From the NCBI GenBank assembly GCA_946807835.1, contig OX327699.1, positions 25,160,014 to 25,224,013 on the forward strand: DNA of 64,000 bases, given 5' to 3'. Each line of letters opens with the position of its first letter. The first letter of the stretch is position 1. This stretch comes from Ailanthus altissimus (taxonomy: Eukaryota; Streptophyta; Magnoliopsida; Sapindales; Simaroubaceae). Shown here piece after piece: positions 47,309 through 59,826 of this stretch. The position numbers were made by a program, and so were the translations under genes. The notes below the pieces were generated by a model. It was given only the letters and a program-made list of their open reading frames with translations. It ran no database searches and was not told the origin of the DNA.

Positions 47309-48763
47309 GTCTTCTTTTTTCAAAATACTTTTCCTTCTCCTTCCATGCACAAACAGATCTTTTTTCCTGTAGATTTTTTTTTTTCTCAAAATATCAAAAT
47401 ATAACGTAGGTTTTTATTGACTTTTCGTAACAACCAATAATTATTTAACTTTTCTTTTTTGGATTTGCAGCAAATATCCCGAATATTTCAATGAACTTGC
47501 CCAGGGCCAGCATCCTAAGGTACTGTAAGCTTGATCTTTAGTAGAATGCCTTGATGGTTCGCCTTTCTGGGTTGGTCACTGATGTTGAGTCACATCAAAT
47601 AGAATTATATGAGAACGGTGTCTTTCCTCAAATAACATTATTAAGATATAATTAATGAATTTCTTGTTGATGCAGTTTCTAGTATTCGCTTGTTCAGACT
47701 CAAGAGTAAGCCCATCTCATATCTTAGATTTTCAACAAGGGGAAGCCTTCATGGTCCGCAGCATTGCTAGCTTGGTTCCCTCATTTAACCAGGTTAATTC
47801 CTCAACCACTTTCCTTAGTTAATTGTATAAACTTATGAAGAGTATATTTGAACAACTGCTACCAATCTAATTTCTCTTTCAACTTTTTTATTTCAATTCA
47901 GATAATTAATGCTCTTAATTTATTATTTTGTGGCAGTCAATTATAATATATTAATTTGTTAAGATTGTTACAATTGTGTACCCACAGTTGAGATACTCCA
48001 ATGTTGGTGCAACCATTGAATATGCTGTTGTAAATCTCAAGGTATATTTATCATAGGATCTGTTCTCATTATTTTCTTTATATCTCCTTTTATAATTATT
48101 TTTTTTTCCATAAGAATTTCTATTAACAAGAGGGAAACTTAATAAGTTGAGAATATATTAGTGATTGGACATAGTCGCTGTGGTGGGATAGAGAGGCTGA
48201 TGTCTCTTCCAGACGATGCTACTCATTAGTAAGGCTTTTTTTTTTCTTCTGATTGGTCGGTGAAAAAAAAGAAACTCATAAAGTTTTTCACGCTAATAAC
48301 ACTGAATTATATGTTACTATCGGGGAAAGAATGGCGATCCACCGTTAATTTAAATATAACTAATTCAATCCGTATATTCCAATTGAGATGTGCAGTGATT
48401 TCATTGATGATTTGGTGAAAATCGGGTTACCTGCTAAGGCCAAGGTCAGAAAGGAGCATGGCCACTTACCAATTGAAGACCAAACTGCTTTATGTGAAAG
48501 GGTAATAACCAATCATAAATCTTAGGTTTGTATGTAACACATATATATTGATCAATTAAATTTGACACATTTGGCGTGGGAAATTATTACTATCCAGGAA
48601 GCAGTGAATTTGTCATTGGTGAACCTTTTAACTTATCCATATGTTCAAAGAGGTTTGGCAAATGGAACTATAGCATTGAGGGGTGGATACTACGATTTTG
48701 TTAATGGAAAATTTTGAGTTGTGGGAATTCAAGACGGACATCAGATCTCCTATCATCGTATGA

Positions 48764-51368
48764 ATATAATTTCTCGGTCATTTTGGGTCATCATACTAAT
48801 GATATTTTCTTGCTTTATTTCTAGTCAGGATGCCTTGTATGTGGCATTATGACTAATAATTTGCAAATGAATAAGCACGGCTGGTCATTGTACTCTTTTT
48901 TTTTTTTTTTAACTACAAATGTACGCGTTTATGGGCACATTCTAAATTGTTGTTGCTAGAGATTTATTAATTCAATATGTTTGGCTGTTACCATCTATTT
49001 CTTTAAAAAAGGCTTGAAGCAACATTCGCGTCTAAATATACATAACTGAGTAACAATAGGAGCAAATAGGCAAGCTTTGCAAAATGACAAGCAAAACTCT
49101 CTATAAGAAATGAAGCTACATGTAACCTGCTGGTGATCATTCATAAAGCCATGAAATGCCCCCTTTTTTTTTGTCGTTCATCAAGGTGTGTGACTTAGCA
49201 GCACACAAGCTTGCAAAACTTGCTCTTCCGTTTAAAGAGCCTATAAGTATATATGGCTGGAGAACCCCAACCAAAATATTGTATCCCCCTTTGATTTCTT
49301 GAATGAAATCCTTTTAAAAAAAGTTAACAGGACTCATGCATGACTTCTTGTTCATAATAAAAGGTAACACGAAATATTAATGAGAAATTGTTCTTAAATT
49401 CATGTGTGGACGACTCGGCATTCATAAAATTATAGCATCAACCTGCTTCCTTTCCTTACCTTATTACAGTAACAACCAAATTTAATGGAAAGGTAGCAGT
49501 TTTTTTGAGTCAATGAGATTATGGAGCAGGTCTAAACAATTTCTTTTTTCTTGTAATATATCAACGGGGACTGGAAATTAACAATTCTTTTTTCTGTGAC
49601 GCTATCCAATTGGATGAGATTACCCTGTTCAACTTTTGGTGTATTCGCCTTCTATTAAATATAACTAATGTGTTTTTATCAACTAATCATAAAAATTAAT
49701 AAACATATGCTATTTATATTGCATTATTTAATGATCAAGAAATTAGACTAGGATCCTCTTATGATGTAAGTTTTTATTTTAATAAATACAAATATGTGAT
49801 TGTTATTAAAAAATAATAAAGAATAGATTTTGTTCACAAATTTAATATAGTATACGTACAAAAAAATTATTAAAAACTTATGTATGTTTTTTTTTCTTAA
49901 AAACTGATGTAAGTTCAGATTATTTCAAAATCTTAATTCTAAAAAATGACCTTTCCCGTACGTCTTTCTTGCCGGCAAAGTAATTTATCTAATAACTAAA
50001 GGTATATAAATTATAGTAAGCTACACTTTTAAATATTATTTTAAAATTTTTATTAAAAATTAATATGTTAAATAATTATTAAATAATAAAATAATATAAT
50101 TTTTAAATTCATTCATTATACTATTTAATGACTGTTTAATATATAATTCAAAATAAAAATTTTAAGACGTAATTTAAAAAGTGTAATATTATTTTATAAA
50201 TTAAGATAGGGGGATTGTGATACTTATTATTGATCATATACCCATATCCATATTCATATGCATATCATTCTCTTTCTTTTTATTTTTATTTTGTATTATA
50301 TACATATGAATCTTGTACATGTTAAAATACACGACACCATTACAAAAATTGAGAGAGATCGATCATATGCGTGTCTCCAAAACCAACGGTTGAACTTAGG
50401 GAAAATTTTCGTACTAGCTAGGGTTTCGTTCAATTGATTTAGAGATGACAAGTTCATCTAAATTAGGAGAAAGAGTATCGGAGAAACCAAGAATTCACAA
50501 AGTACATATTTACGATTGCATGAGTAGATTGGAGAAGATGATTAAATCTAAAATCTAAAAAAAAAAATGAGATCAAATGAGATATGAACCAGCCACCTCG
50601 TTTCTACTTTCAAAAGGACAGGTTGGTAGGCCTTCCGCCTACGTGCTTTTGTTCTTTATCTTAGAAGTCATTATTCAAAAACTAGAAATAAAACAATTTA
50701 AGATTCTTTTTTTAATACATATATATTACCTGTTAATCAAGTTATTAATTATGAAATGAATAATTTAATCTAAACGTTATTGTAATTTGTAACAAATTAT
50801 TTTCTTTGGAGAAAGGAGACGTAGAGAGAAATTAATTTCTTCGGTCGACTCGACAATTATTTGTAACAAATTACTTCTTTTTGTGAAAAAAGATCCATAT
50901 AGAGAATTTCTAAATCAGCTCTCTTGACTGTCAAATTCGGGAGAGACGTGCTAGTTTTCTCTTTGTGTTCTAACCTGGAATGCGTTTTAGGAATTAATTT
51001 TCATGTGAATAACATTAATTTAAATGAAAAAAAACACATCAGTTTAAAAGACATCATGTTTTCTAGATGATTAAAAACTAAAATAGGGGTAGATGCATTC
51101 GTTTTTCATCTGTTTTCTGCAATAATTAGGAAGCTAAATTCTCCTTAAACGTCAAACTCAATATCCTTAATAAAAGTTGGTTAATGCTCATAGAAATGGA
51201 AAAACTTTGCTTCATTTTTATCTTTTATGTCAGTATTTAACAATATTAAACTTTTTTTTTTATGCGCACGAGAGGAGTATGTTGTTTTGGAAAATTACAT
51301 AATTGTTACAAACAAATGTTAATATATTTTCTTGTACCTTTTAATTTTCATTTTGGAATATTTTGCAG
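48764..51368. other. Spacer between carbonic anhydrase copies 2 and 3
   Basis: 48764-49640 is the 3' flank of the copy-2 unit, with an extra segment of about 140 bases (49183-49322) absent after copy 1. 50030-50200 is an AT-rich repeat resembling 1725-1855. 50520-50660 has a GGTTCATATCTC-like box on the minus strand that could be a decayed SINE but lacks clear ends. From about 50760 the copy-3 upstream unit begins. Confidence 0.45.
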
Positions 51369-51489
51369 AACAAGGCTTACACGTGGTTACGCAGTCATCC
51401 GAGATACAAGTTAGAAGAGCAAAGAATAACGAAGAATGAAGAAGCTTCTAAGGTCTGATTTAACAGCTTCCGAATCATTTCTTATGTAT

Positions 51490-51770
51490 TATTAAAAGAA
51501 GAAATAAATTAAATAATTTGTTAAAGGGAAAACAAATTATTTAATTTGTTAAAAAAAAAATTAAATAATTTTTTAAAATTCATTTTAAGTTAAATATTAT
51601 CAATTATCCTTTAAGTGTATTTTCTTTTTATATGTAATTACTTGATTTAATTTTTTTCTTTTTTAATATAGAAGTAACATTATAAATGTAAAATCTACCC
51701 ATTGTATTTTGATGCATAACAATACATAATTATTGTTTAAATTCTTCCTTCTTAATCTCTCAATTTTTTA
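51490..51770 (+). repeat. 5' LTR of Copia element 2
   Basis: Starts TATTAAAAGAAG, the second base altered from the TG seen in the 3' LTR, and ends CAATTTTTTA where the 3' LTR ends CAATTTTTCA. Very AT-rich. Confidence 0.88.
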
Positions 51771-54700
51771 TGGTTTTTGAGTCTCTTTTGGATTATTTTT
51801 CATTTCTCTATTGTATAATCAATATCTCAAACAGTACCCGTAAACAGTACCGTGAACAATTGTCACAAAACAATGCCATAAACAGTAGGTGCTATAAACA
51901 GTATTGTGAATAATCTCACAAACAATGTCATGAACAGTGCTTGTGAACAGTATCACTGCATTGAGCCTTAGGTTTCTTATATGACTTCAGCTGATTTAAG
52001 AATAAAGAATGAAAAATTTACTAAGATAATAGCAGAGAAAATTATTGACGATATAGATGCCTTTACCATACATTATTTAGATCATCCGAGTCTCATTTTG
52101 GTTACCAAAATACTTCAAGAGGCAATTATGGACAATGGAGCTGCGCGATGTGTATAGCTCTAAGTGTCAAGAACAAAAATTAGATTCATCAATGGAACGA
52201 TACAAGCACCACCTCAATCCGACCCTAAGTTTTTAGTGTGGCAACGGTATAATGATATGATATTATCCTGAATTTCAAATTCAATTCATTATAATATTGC
52301 AGGAAGTGTTATTTATCCAGAAACTACAAACGAGGTCTGGGATGACTTGAAAGATAGATTTTCTTAAGGGGATGACTCTTGAATCTATCAAAGTCAATAA
52401 GAAATTATTGAACAACGACAATGATCTCAGTCTATTTCAGCTTATTACACTAAAATAAAATCACTTTGGGATAAGTTAGCTTCTTATTATGATATAATTT
52501 CTTGTACTTATGGGAGTTTAAAAGGCCTCGTCGAACGCGAAGAAAAAACAAGAGTTATGCAATTCTTGATGGAACTAAATGAAACTTATGCCAGCGTGCG
52601 AGATTCAATTCTCATAATGAGTTATTTCTTAGACACATGTAAGGTTCATGCCTTGATACTTCAATAAGAGAGACAAATCGAAATAGTCATTCGAAAAGAT
52701 AGAGCCAATCATACTACAATGCAAGTTTCAAACACTTCAAAAACTAATAAACAAACATAAAAAAGGGGTTGTACACATTGTGAAAAAGACAACCGCATCA
52801 TTGATCGTTGTTACTTTTTTTATGATTTTTCACTTGGACACAAACTACGTGGTAAGGAAATAAAGCCAAAAGGAAAGAAGCCTAATGTCAATAACTCGAT
52901 GACCAAAGAAGAATCCAAGAGACAAAGTTTTACCAATACCACTTTCACTTCCGAAGAGTACAATCAACTCAAAGCTTTACTTCAAAACGATAATAGTAAC
53001 ATTTTACCTTTTGTGAACACTACATGTATTAGTTCACCTTTCTGTTATAAGATTAAATCTCCATCATATACTGAGTAGATTATTGATAGTAAGGCTACTG
53101 ACCATGTTTTTAATGTTCAACCAACATTGCATAAGACAACTCCTTTATATAATTTCGTTCAATTACCAAATGGAGGTCAAGCTAAATTGAGTGTGTTGGG
53201 TCAACAAAGTTATCGGATAACATCACTCTAAATGATGCTCCCAATGTACAAAAATTTAGTGTTAATCTATTATCAATTGGTAAAATTACTTAAGCATTGA
53301 GTTGTAGTATAATATTTTACCCTAAGTTTATGTGGTGCAGGACATGGCTACACGGAAGACTATTGGCCTAAGGAAGTAGCTTAATGATTTATACTATCTT
53401 AAAGCTAGCCAAACACCACCCATCACACTTCACATCCAATGCAAACCTCATATTTGGTATTAACAATTGGGTCATCCTTTAATTGCACCTTTTCAGGTAC
53501 TCTCTAAAACCAACCTAGAAATCTCTTTTAATTATACTCTATTTTGTGATGTTTGTCCTTTAACTAAACAAACTCGTTTATCTTTTCTTAGTAGTTCCGT
53601 ATGTACTAGTGCATATTTTGAATTAATCTATTATAATATTTGGGGATCTTATAAAATTACTTCTTCTTTGAGAGCCGTTATTTCTTATTAATTGTTGATA
53701 ATTATTCTCGTTTTACACCAATACATTTGATGAGTTTTAAATTTAAAACCCAATCATTGATAAAGTCTTTTTTTATAGGTTCGAACTCAATTCCATTGTG
53801 GGATTAAAGCTTTATGTTCTGAAAATAAAAAAGAGTTTTTATCTTTACAAGCTATTTTACAGATAATGGTACTTCTTTCCAACATACTTGGCCATATACT
53901 CCCAACAAAACAGAGTTGTAGAGCGTAAGTATAGACATCTCTTAAATATAAGTCATTCATTTTATTTTCAAACTAACCTACCTTTACAGTTTTAAGGGAA
54001 GAGCTTACAAATAGCCTACTACCTAATCAACTGCCTTTCAATACCCATCTTATTCAGCTAAACATTATATCATCGACTTTACAATAAAGTTACAGAATAC
54101 TTTCATCTCCGCACCTTCGAGTGTTTATGTTACATTACCAACCTTAAACCAAATCATAAATTTGATACTCAAGCCCAAAAATGCATATTCTTTGATTTTC
54201 TATTTGCCCAAAAGGGCTATAGTGTCTATGACCTCCAGTCCTATCAAACTTTGATCTCTCGTGATGTAGTATTTTACGAATCCATATTTCTATATTCAAC
54301 CACTCCAATTCAAAATCTTGATGATCATATTGACACATTAACCCTACCCTTACCATTTGACACAACAGAAATCAAAGAGCCACTTCAGAACGTCAATGTC
54401 GTGGCACTACCCACTCTACGCCACAGCACCAATATCTAAATTTTTAACACCCCAGTGCCAACCATTCCCCACCACGATGCCATTTCTGCCAGTACCCAGA
54501 AGCCAATCTAGAATACCCCAGTTTTACTCGAATTTGAAATACTCCCTGATTTTTATCCACCCCAACATTCTTCTTGACTCACAAAGTTCCTAAATCATCT
54601 CCAAGATTACAAGGTAAACCATTCCAAGCTTCTTATTCTAGGTCCTTCTTTTTCTTCAGTTATGTCTTGCACACGCCACCTAATTTTAAAGTATGTCTCC

Positions 54701-56296
54701 TAAACCCATCTCTTTCATTTACATCAGAATTTTATCAATGTTGTTTCATACATGGTTGAACCAAAAATATATAAATAAGCTTGCCACACATATTAGGTTG
54801 TCGTCATGTATAAAGAAATCTCAGCTCTTGAAGTAAACCATACCTAGAGCATAGTCCTGTTACCTTCTGGTCACCGACCCATCAGTTGCAAATGGATCTA
54901 CAAAATCAAGTACAACTATAATGGTTCAATTAAGCGTTATAAAGCTCACCTTATAGCTAAAAGGTTTACTCAACATGAAGGTATTGACTATACTAAAACC
55001 TATACTCTTATGGCTAAGTTCACTACCTTTCGGTGTCTTTTGGCCATTACTTATATTCATCATTGGCATCTTCATCAGTTGGATATTCAAAATGTTTTTC
55101 TTTATGGGAATTTGATTGAAGAGGTCTACATGACTCCTCTTCTGGGTTTTCATCGATAGGGGGAGTAACACTTAGTTTGTCGACTCCATAAATCTCTTTA
55201 CGGATTAAAGCAAGCCTCACAGAATTGGTTTTACAAGTTTCTTGATGCCATCTAGAAATTTAGTTTCCACCAATCACAGGCAGACTATTCTTTATTCACC
55301 AAGGTTAATGATAATTTTCTCACTATTATCATTTTTTATGTCGACGACATGATCATCACCGGTAACAATGAGAAAATAATACAAGAGGTAAAGAATTTCT
55401 TGATTAGTTATTTTCGGATTAAGGATCTCGGTTATTTAAAGTATTTTTTAGAATAAAAGTTGATCGATTCAAAGTAGAAATGTTTATCAACCAATGAAGA
55501 TATATATTTGACATAGTAGAAGAGGCTGGACTTCTAGGTGACAAACCTGCAAAGTTTTTCATGGAACAAAATCTGAAGCTTGCTTTTAATGATAGGGAGT
55601 TGCTTAATGATTTAAGTCACTATTGCAGGTTGATTGAGAAGTTGATTTATCTTACTATCACTAGACCAGACATTATTTACTCAGTCAACACACTAAGTCA
55701 GTTTGCAACAACCTAAAAAACCACATCTCGAAGCAGTACATCAAGTATTACGGTACTTAAAAAATGCTTTAGGACAAGGTCTTTTATTTTCTTCACATGA
55801 AAAGCTACAATTGATAGACTTTTGTGATGCAGATTGAGCTAGATGTCCAGTTATACGATGATCAATTACTAGTTATTATATTTTGCTTGGTAATTTATTG
55901 ATTTCATAGAAAACCAAAAAATAAATCACAGTATCACGGTTCTCAACAGAATCTAAATATAGGTCCATGACATTGATTACTTGCAAATTAACTTGATTAC
56001 GATACTTATTAAAAGATTTACAAGTGTCTCACTTAAAATCAGCTCAAATCTTTTGTGACAACTAAGAGGCAATTTACATTTCAACCAACTCTGCATTTCA
56101 TAAAAAGACACAACATATTGAAATAGATTGTCATACAGTCCATGAATGAATACAAAAAAGGAGTTTAAGACTTCTTTCGTGGAAAGCGAAAAATAAGTTG
56201 TCGACCTTTTTACTAAGCTATTAGGTCAAGATACTTTCTTCTTTCTACTTGGCAAATTGGGAGTCCTTAACATTTACTCTCCAATTTAAGGGGGAG

Positions 56297-56580
56297 TGTT
56301 AAAAGAAGAAACAAATTAAATAATTTGTTAAAAATGAAACAAATTATTTGATTTGTTAAAATAAAACAAATCAAATAATTTTCTCTTTAATTGATTTTAG
56401 GTCAAATATTCTCAATTACCTTTTAAGTGTATTTTCTTTTTATATGTAATTACTTAGTTTAATTTTTTCTTTTTTCAACATAAGAATAACACTATAAATG
56501 TAAAACTTACTCTTTGTATTTTGATGCACAACAATACACATTTTTTGTCCAAATTTTTTTTTCAAACTCTCAATTTTTCA
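56297..56580 (+). repeat. 3' LTR of Copia element 2
   Basis: Starts TGTTAAAAGAAG directly after a purine run and ends TTTTTCA, followed by the TGTAT target duplication. Canonical TG and CA ends are kept. Confidence 0.9.
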
Positions 56581-58458
56581 TGTATGTATAACTAAAATAT
56601 AATTAGTAGTAATAATAAAAAAATGGAAAGACAATGAATTTTAATATGATTAATACTCTCAAAATTTATGTAAGTTCCGAGTAAGAAATTATCATTCTTG
56701 AAATATTCTTATATTGCCTTCTTGCCATGGTGATATTTGATGTTGATTAGTATTTATGTTTAGTAACACAAGCTGGTCTTTATTATATATAATTAAGCTA
56801 AATCCTTGCCAAAAACGATATTTGAAACCATATACATTTTTTTTTCCCAACACATTAAAAAAAAGTAAACCCAAAAACGATATGACACCAAATACATTTT
56901 ATTTTTTCTAACATACCAAACACTTTCTTAACAAAGCAGAAATTTGTAGAAGTTCATGCTGTAAACTTGCATTTATAATTTCAAAGTATTATGGTTAAAA
57001 TTTTGCTAAAAGATAGTACTTATTTCATCAGTACTCTTCAACATTCAAGACCTGAAAAGCATGTGCATCAGTGCATGGGAATGTTAGATTATATTTACTA
57101 TATATTTTGTTAATTTGCAGCGAGAAAGAAGACTTGGACGATGCAGCAGAGGGAGAAAGCCAGAAGCTAATTGCTGAGTTGCAGGGGACGGAGCCCCTTC
57201 CTTGTAGTGACCCAATAGAAAGGATTATTAGGGGCTTCCTTCGTTTCAAGACCTCCAAATTTGAGTATGATACAGCAAATTATATTCTGTCCCTTTTCCC
57301 ATAAATATGGTCTTCGTTTCGTCAAAATACCTTTAATTCTTAGTTTTTTTTCGGAAACAATTTCTTTTTCTTTTTGATCGAAAAAATATAAAAATTTCAA
57401 AATATAACGTAAGCTTTTATTGATTTATTTATTGATACAAGTTAATTAACCTTTTTTGTTTTTGCGATTTTTGTAGCACATGTCCAGAATTTTTCAATGA
57501 ACTTGCCTAAGGCCAGCGTCCGAAGGTACTGTATGCTTGATCTTTAGTCAATGGTTTGCTTTCCGGGGTTAACCACTTAAATGATTCAAATCAAAATGGG
57601 ATTATGTTAATTGTGCCTACTCCTTAAAGTAAAATTATTAATATATAATTAATGAATTTCTTGTTGATGCAGTTTCTATTATTTGCTTGCTCAGACTCAA
57701 GAGTAAGCCCATCTCATGTCCTAGATTTTCAGCTAGGGCAAGCCTTCATGGTAGCTTGGTTCCTGCGTTCAACCAGGTGCTCACAACTTTGACGTTCCTC
57801 AATTAATTAGGACTTTTTCTTTTTCTCGTTTTTTCAAACTAGTTAGTTAATGTCAACAAGAAAAAAAAAATATATATATATATATTAACAAGTTTACGTG
57901 GTTCAATTCGCAGTTGAGGTACTCGAGCGTTGGCGCAACCATTGAATATGCCGTCGTAAACCTCGGGGTAAATTCGTATTCATCTTCTCATTTTTCTTTG
58001 GATTTCCTTGAATTTCTTCGTTGGGATTCTGTGAACAAGAGGAAAATTTTACAGGTTGATAACATCTGCAGTGGGATAGAGTGGCTTATGTCTCTTCCAG
58101 ATAATGCTTCTACTGATAAGTAATGCTATATATCTCATTCATTCGTGAAAAAGAGACTCACAAATTTAGCTAGCTAACCGGGATTCAGTTAATTATATAT
58201 TTACACATTAGGAAAAGAATGATCTTACACTGTTAGTTTCTCTTTATTACTAATTTGTTCTGTATAATTCCAATTGAGATGTGCAGTGATTTCATTGATG
58301 ATTGGGTGAACGTCGGATTACCTGATAAGGCGAAGGTCAAAAAGGAGTATGGGCACTTATCAATCAAGAACAAAATGCCATATGTGAGAGGGTAAAAACC
58401 AATCACAAATCTTAAAAACAATTAAGATAATTAAAAAGAAAAAACTCTAAGTTAATTC

Positions 58459-59077
58459 GAGCAAAGGATATCTACACTCTCAAAGTATGATTTAATATCA
58501 AGTACACCTCATAATTTTAAAAATATTTATTTATATCCCTAATAAAAAAGTATTACAATAAATTAACAATCTATATACAATACTTATCATGAACATTAAT
58601 TATTATGAACAATGTTGTTGCTACCGCTATGTGCCGATCGAAAATTAGTCATTGATGAATACTTTTCAACAAGGGAACTTTACTATCATAGTGAACAGTA
58701 ACCACTCAAAACAGTGTGAATGGTACTATATACAGTGAATAGTTTGCTATAAATAGTATCATCGCTATTGCATGCCAACTAAAACTATCATCGGTGAACA
58801 ACCTCCTATAAATAGTGCCACCCAATTGTTCACCATGAACAATGAACTATTCTACCGAATAGTATTTATCAGTGACTAATTTTCGGTCAATATACGGTGG
58901 GCGACGGTGACACTGTTTACAATTGTTTCTTGTTTATTGTTTATTATGGTATTATTTATAAACTATCAATTTACTGTAATACTCTTTTGTTGGAGAGTGT
59001 AAATAGATATTTTTAAAACTATAGTGTATAGAGTTGGATATTAAACCATATTTTAAGGGTGTAGATATTATTTGCCC
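58459..59077. mobile_element. Foldback Mutator-like non-autonomous element
   Basis: A 619-bp insert in intron 7 of carbonic anhydrase copy 3, bounded by AAGTTAATTC at 58449-58458 and 59078-59087 (9-10 bp duplication). Left end GAGCAAAGGATATCTACAC pairs with the complement of the right end, GGGCAAATAATATCTACAC. The inverted similarity continues inward for about 90 bases, and a further inner pair around CGAAAATTAGTCA (58638-58662 and 58874-58906) makes most of the element a hairpin. No coding capacity. The duplication size and long inverted ends point to the Mutator superfamily. Confidence 0.85.
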
Positions 59078-59303
59078 AAGTTAATTCTAGGGAATGACAT
59101 AACGATAATTTGACACATTTGCCTGGGAAATTATTGTGCAGGAAGCAGTGAATTTGTCATTAATCAACCTTTTGACATATCCATATGTTTAAACGGCTTT
59201 GGCGAAGGGCACTCCGGCATTGAGGGGTGGTTATGATTTTGTTAATGGAATATTTGAACTCTGCGAGCTCAGGCCTGAGATCACACCTCATATCATCATA
59301 TGA

Positions 59304-59826
59304 TTATATCATCTCTTGGTCATTATGGGTCATGATGCCAATCATCTTTTGTTATTAGTTCTAGTGTATGGCTTTTTCCATTTTGAATAATGTTCTGTTA
59401 ATGAATGAAAAAGAGCAGATCCTTGTCGGACGATTTGCTTTTGTGTGGTCACATTTCCTAGTTGGAGATTTTTCCTTCTAGTTGTTACAGAAGATTTATG
59501 AATTCAATAAATGCTAAGTTGTCACTATGTATTTGTTCTTCGTTTTCTAATTTTGTTTTTTTTAAAAGAACAGAAATCATTAAAAAAGGCTTGAAGCAAC
59601 TTCTTGTCTCTATAAATAACAAACAATATGAGCAAATAGTTAAGCTTAATTAATTAACGAATATGCCTGGCTACTACCATATGTTTCTTTAAAAGGGCTT
59701 GAAGAAACATTCATTCGTTTCTATATATACATTACTGAGAAAAATAGGAGAGCAAATAGGCAAGCTACTTAGACCCCTTGGAGTGCTAAAACAAATTTCC
59801 ATTAGAAATCTAACAATCCTTACTCG
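59304..59826. other. 3' flank of carbonic anhydrase copy 3
   Basis: Related to the flanks after copies 1 and 2 (TTTTGTGTGGTCACATT, AGAGATTTATTAATTCAATA, GGCTTGAAGCAACATT type words). A short internal repeat is present: GGCTTGAAGCAAC near 59588 and GGCTTGAAGAAAC near 59696. No gene is seen. Confidence 0.5.

Larger units (their letters stand above)
40541..48763 (+). pseudogene. Beta carbonic anhydrase, copy 2 (damaged, interrupted by Copia)
   Basis: Exon equivalents: 40541-40597, 41385-41549, 47471-47519, 47676-47792, 47988-48041, 48146-48228, 48396-48501, 48598-48763. Zinc and catalytic residues are kept (FACSDSR, GHSRCGG). Damage seen: the acceptor before exon 1 is GCGG instead of GCAG; the first ATG is followed at once by TAG (40585-40587); the acceptor before exon 6 is AA instead of AG, and use of the next AG would shift the frame; an extra T in exon 8 creates a stop at 48715-48717, removing the last 15 residues. 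A Copia element fills intron 2 (41599-47308). An in-frame ATG at 41353 or 41359 next to exon 2 could bypass the first two faults. The exon 6 acceptor remains the main obstacle, so I treat it as a pseudogene. Confidence 0.85.
51490..56580 (+). mobile_element. Copia LTR retrotransposon 2, old and degenerate
   Basis: A 5091-bp element in intron 1 of carbonic anhydrase copy 3. LTRs at 51490-51770 (281 bp) and 56297-56580 (284 bp) with clear but diverged similarity. A perfect 5-bp target duplication TGTAT lies at 51485-51489 and 56581-56585. The polypurine tract AAGGGGGAG precedes the 3' LTR. The expected primer site after the 5' LTR is weak (TGGTTTTTGAG). The interior shows Gag, integrase (DNGTSF near 53862), reverse transcriptase (YVDDM at 55337-55351) and RNase H (FCDAD followed by a TGA at 55836), all broken by stops and frameshifts. 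It belongs to a different Copia family from element 1, with much shorter LTRs. Confidence 0.92.
51369..59303 (+). pseudogene. Beta carbonic anhydrase, copy 3 (dead, two insertions)
   Basis: Exon equivalents: 51369-51452 (ATG at 51436), 57121-57264, 57477-57525, 57673-57776, 57914-57967, 58055-58119, 58287-58391, 59142-59303. Lesions seen: TAA in exon 3 (57508-57510); a 13-bp deletion in exon 4 that removes the VRNIGG region and shifts the frame; a 21-bp in-frame deletion in exon 6 that removes seven residues including the zinc-binding His; a 1-bp deletion in exon 7; a TAA in exon 8 (59190-59192). FACSDSR survives in exon 4. Intron 1 holds a Copia element (51490-56580) and intron 7 a foldback DNA element (58459-59077). 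Splice sites are mostly intact, so transcripts may still be spliced, but no enzyme can be made. Confidence 0.95.

Noticed and set aside
50520..50660. Possible second SINE (GGTTCATATCTC on the minus strand next to an A/T tract)
   Set aside because: No convincing A box at the right distance and no target-site duplication.
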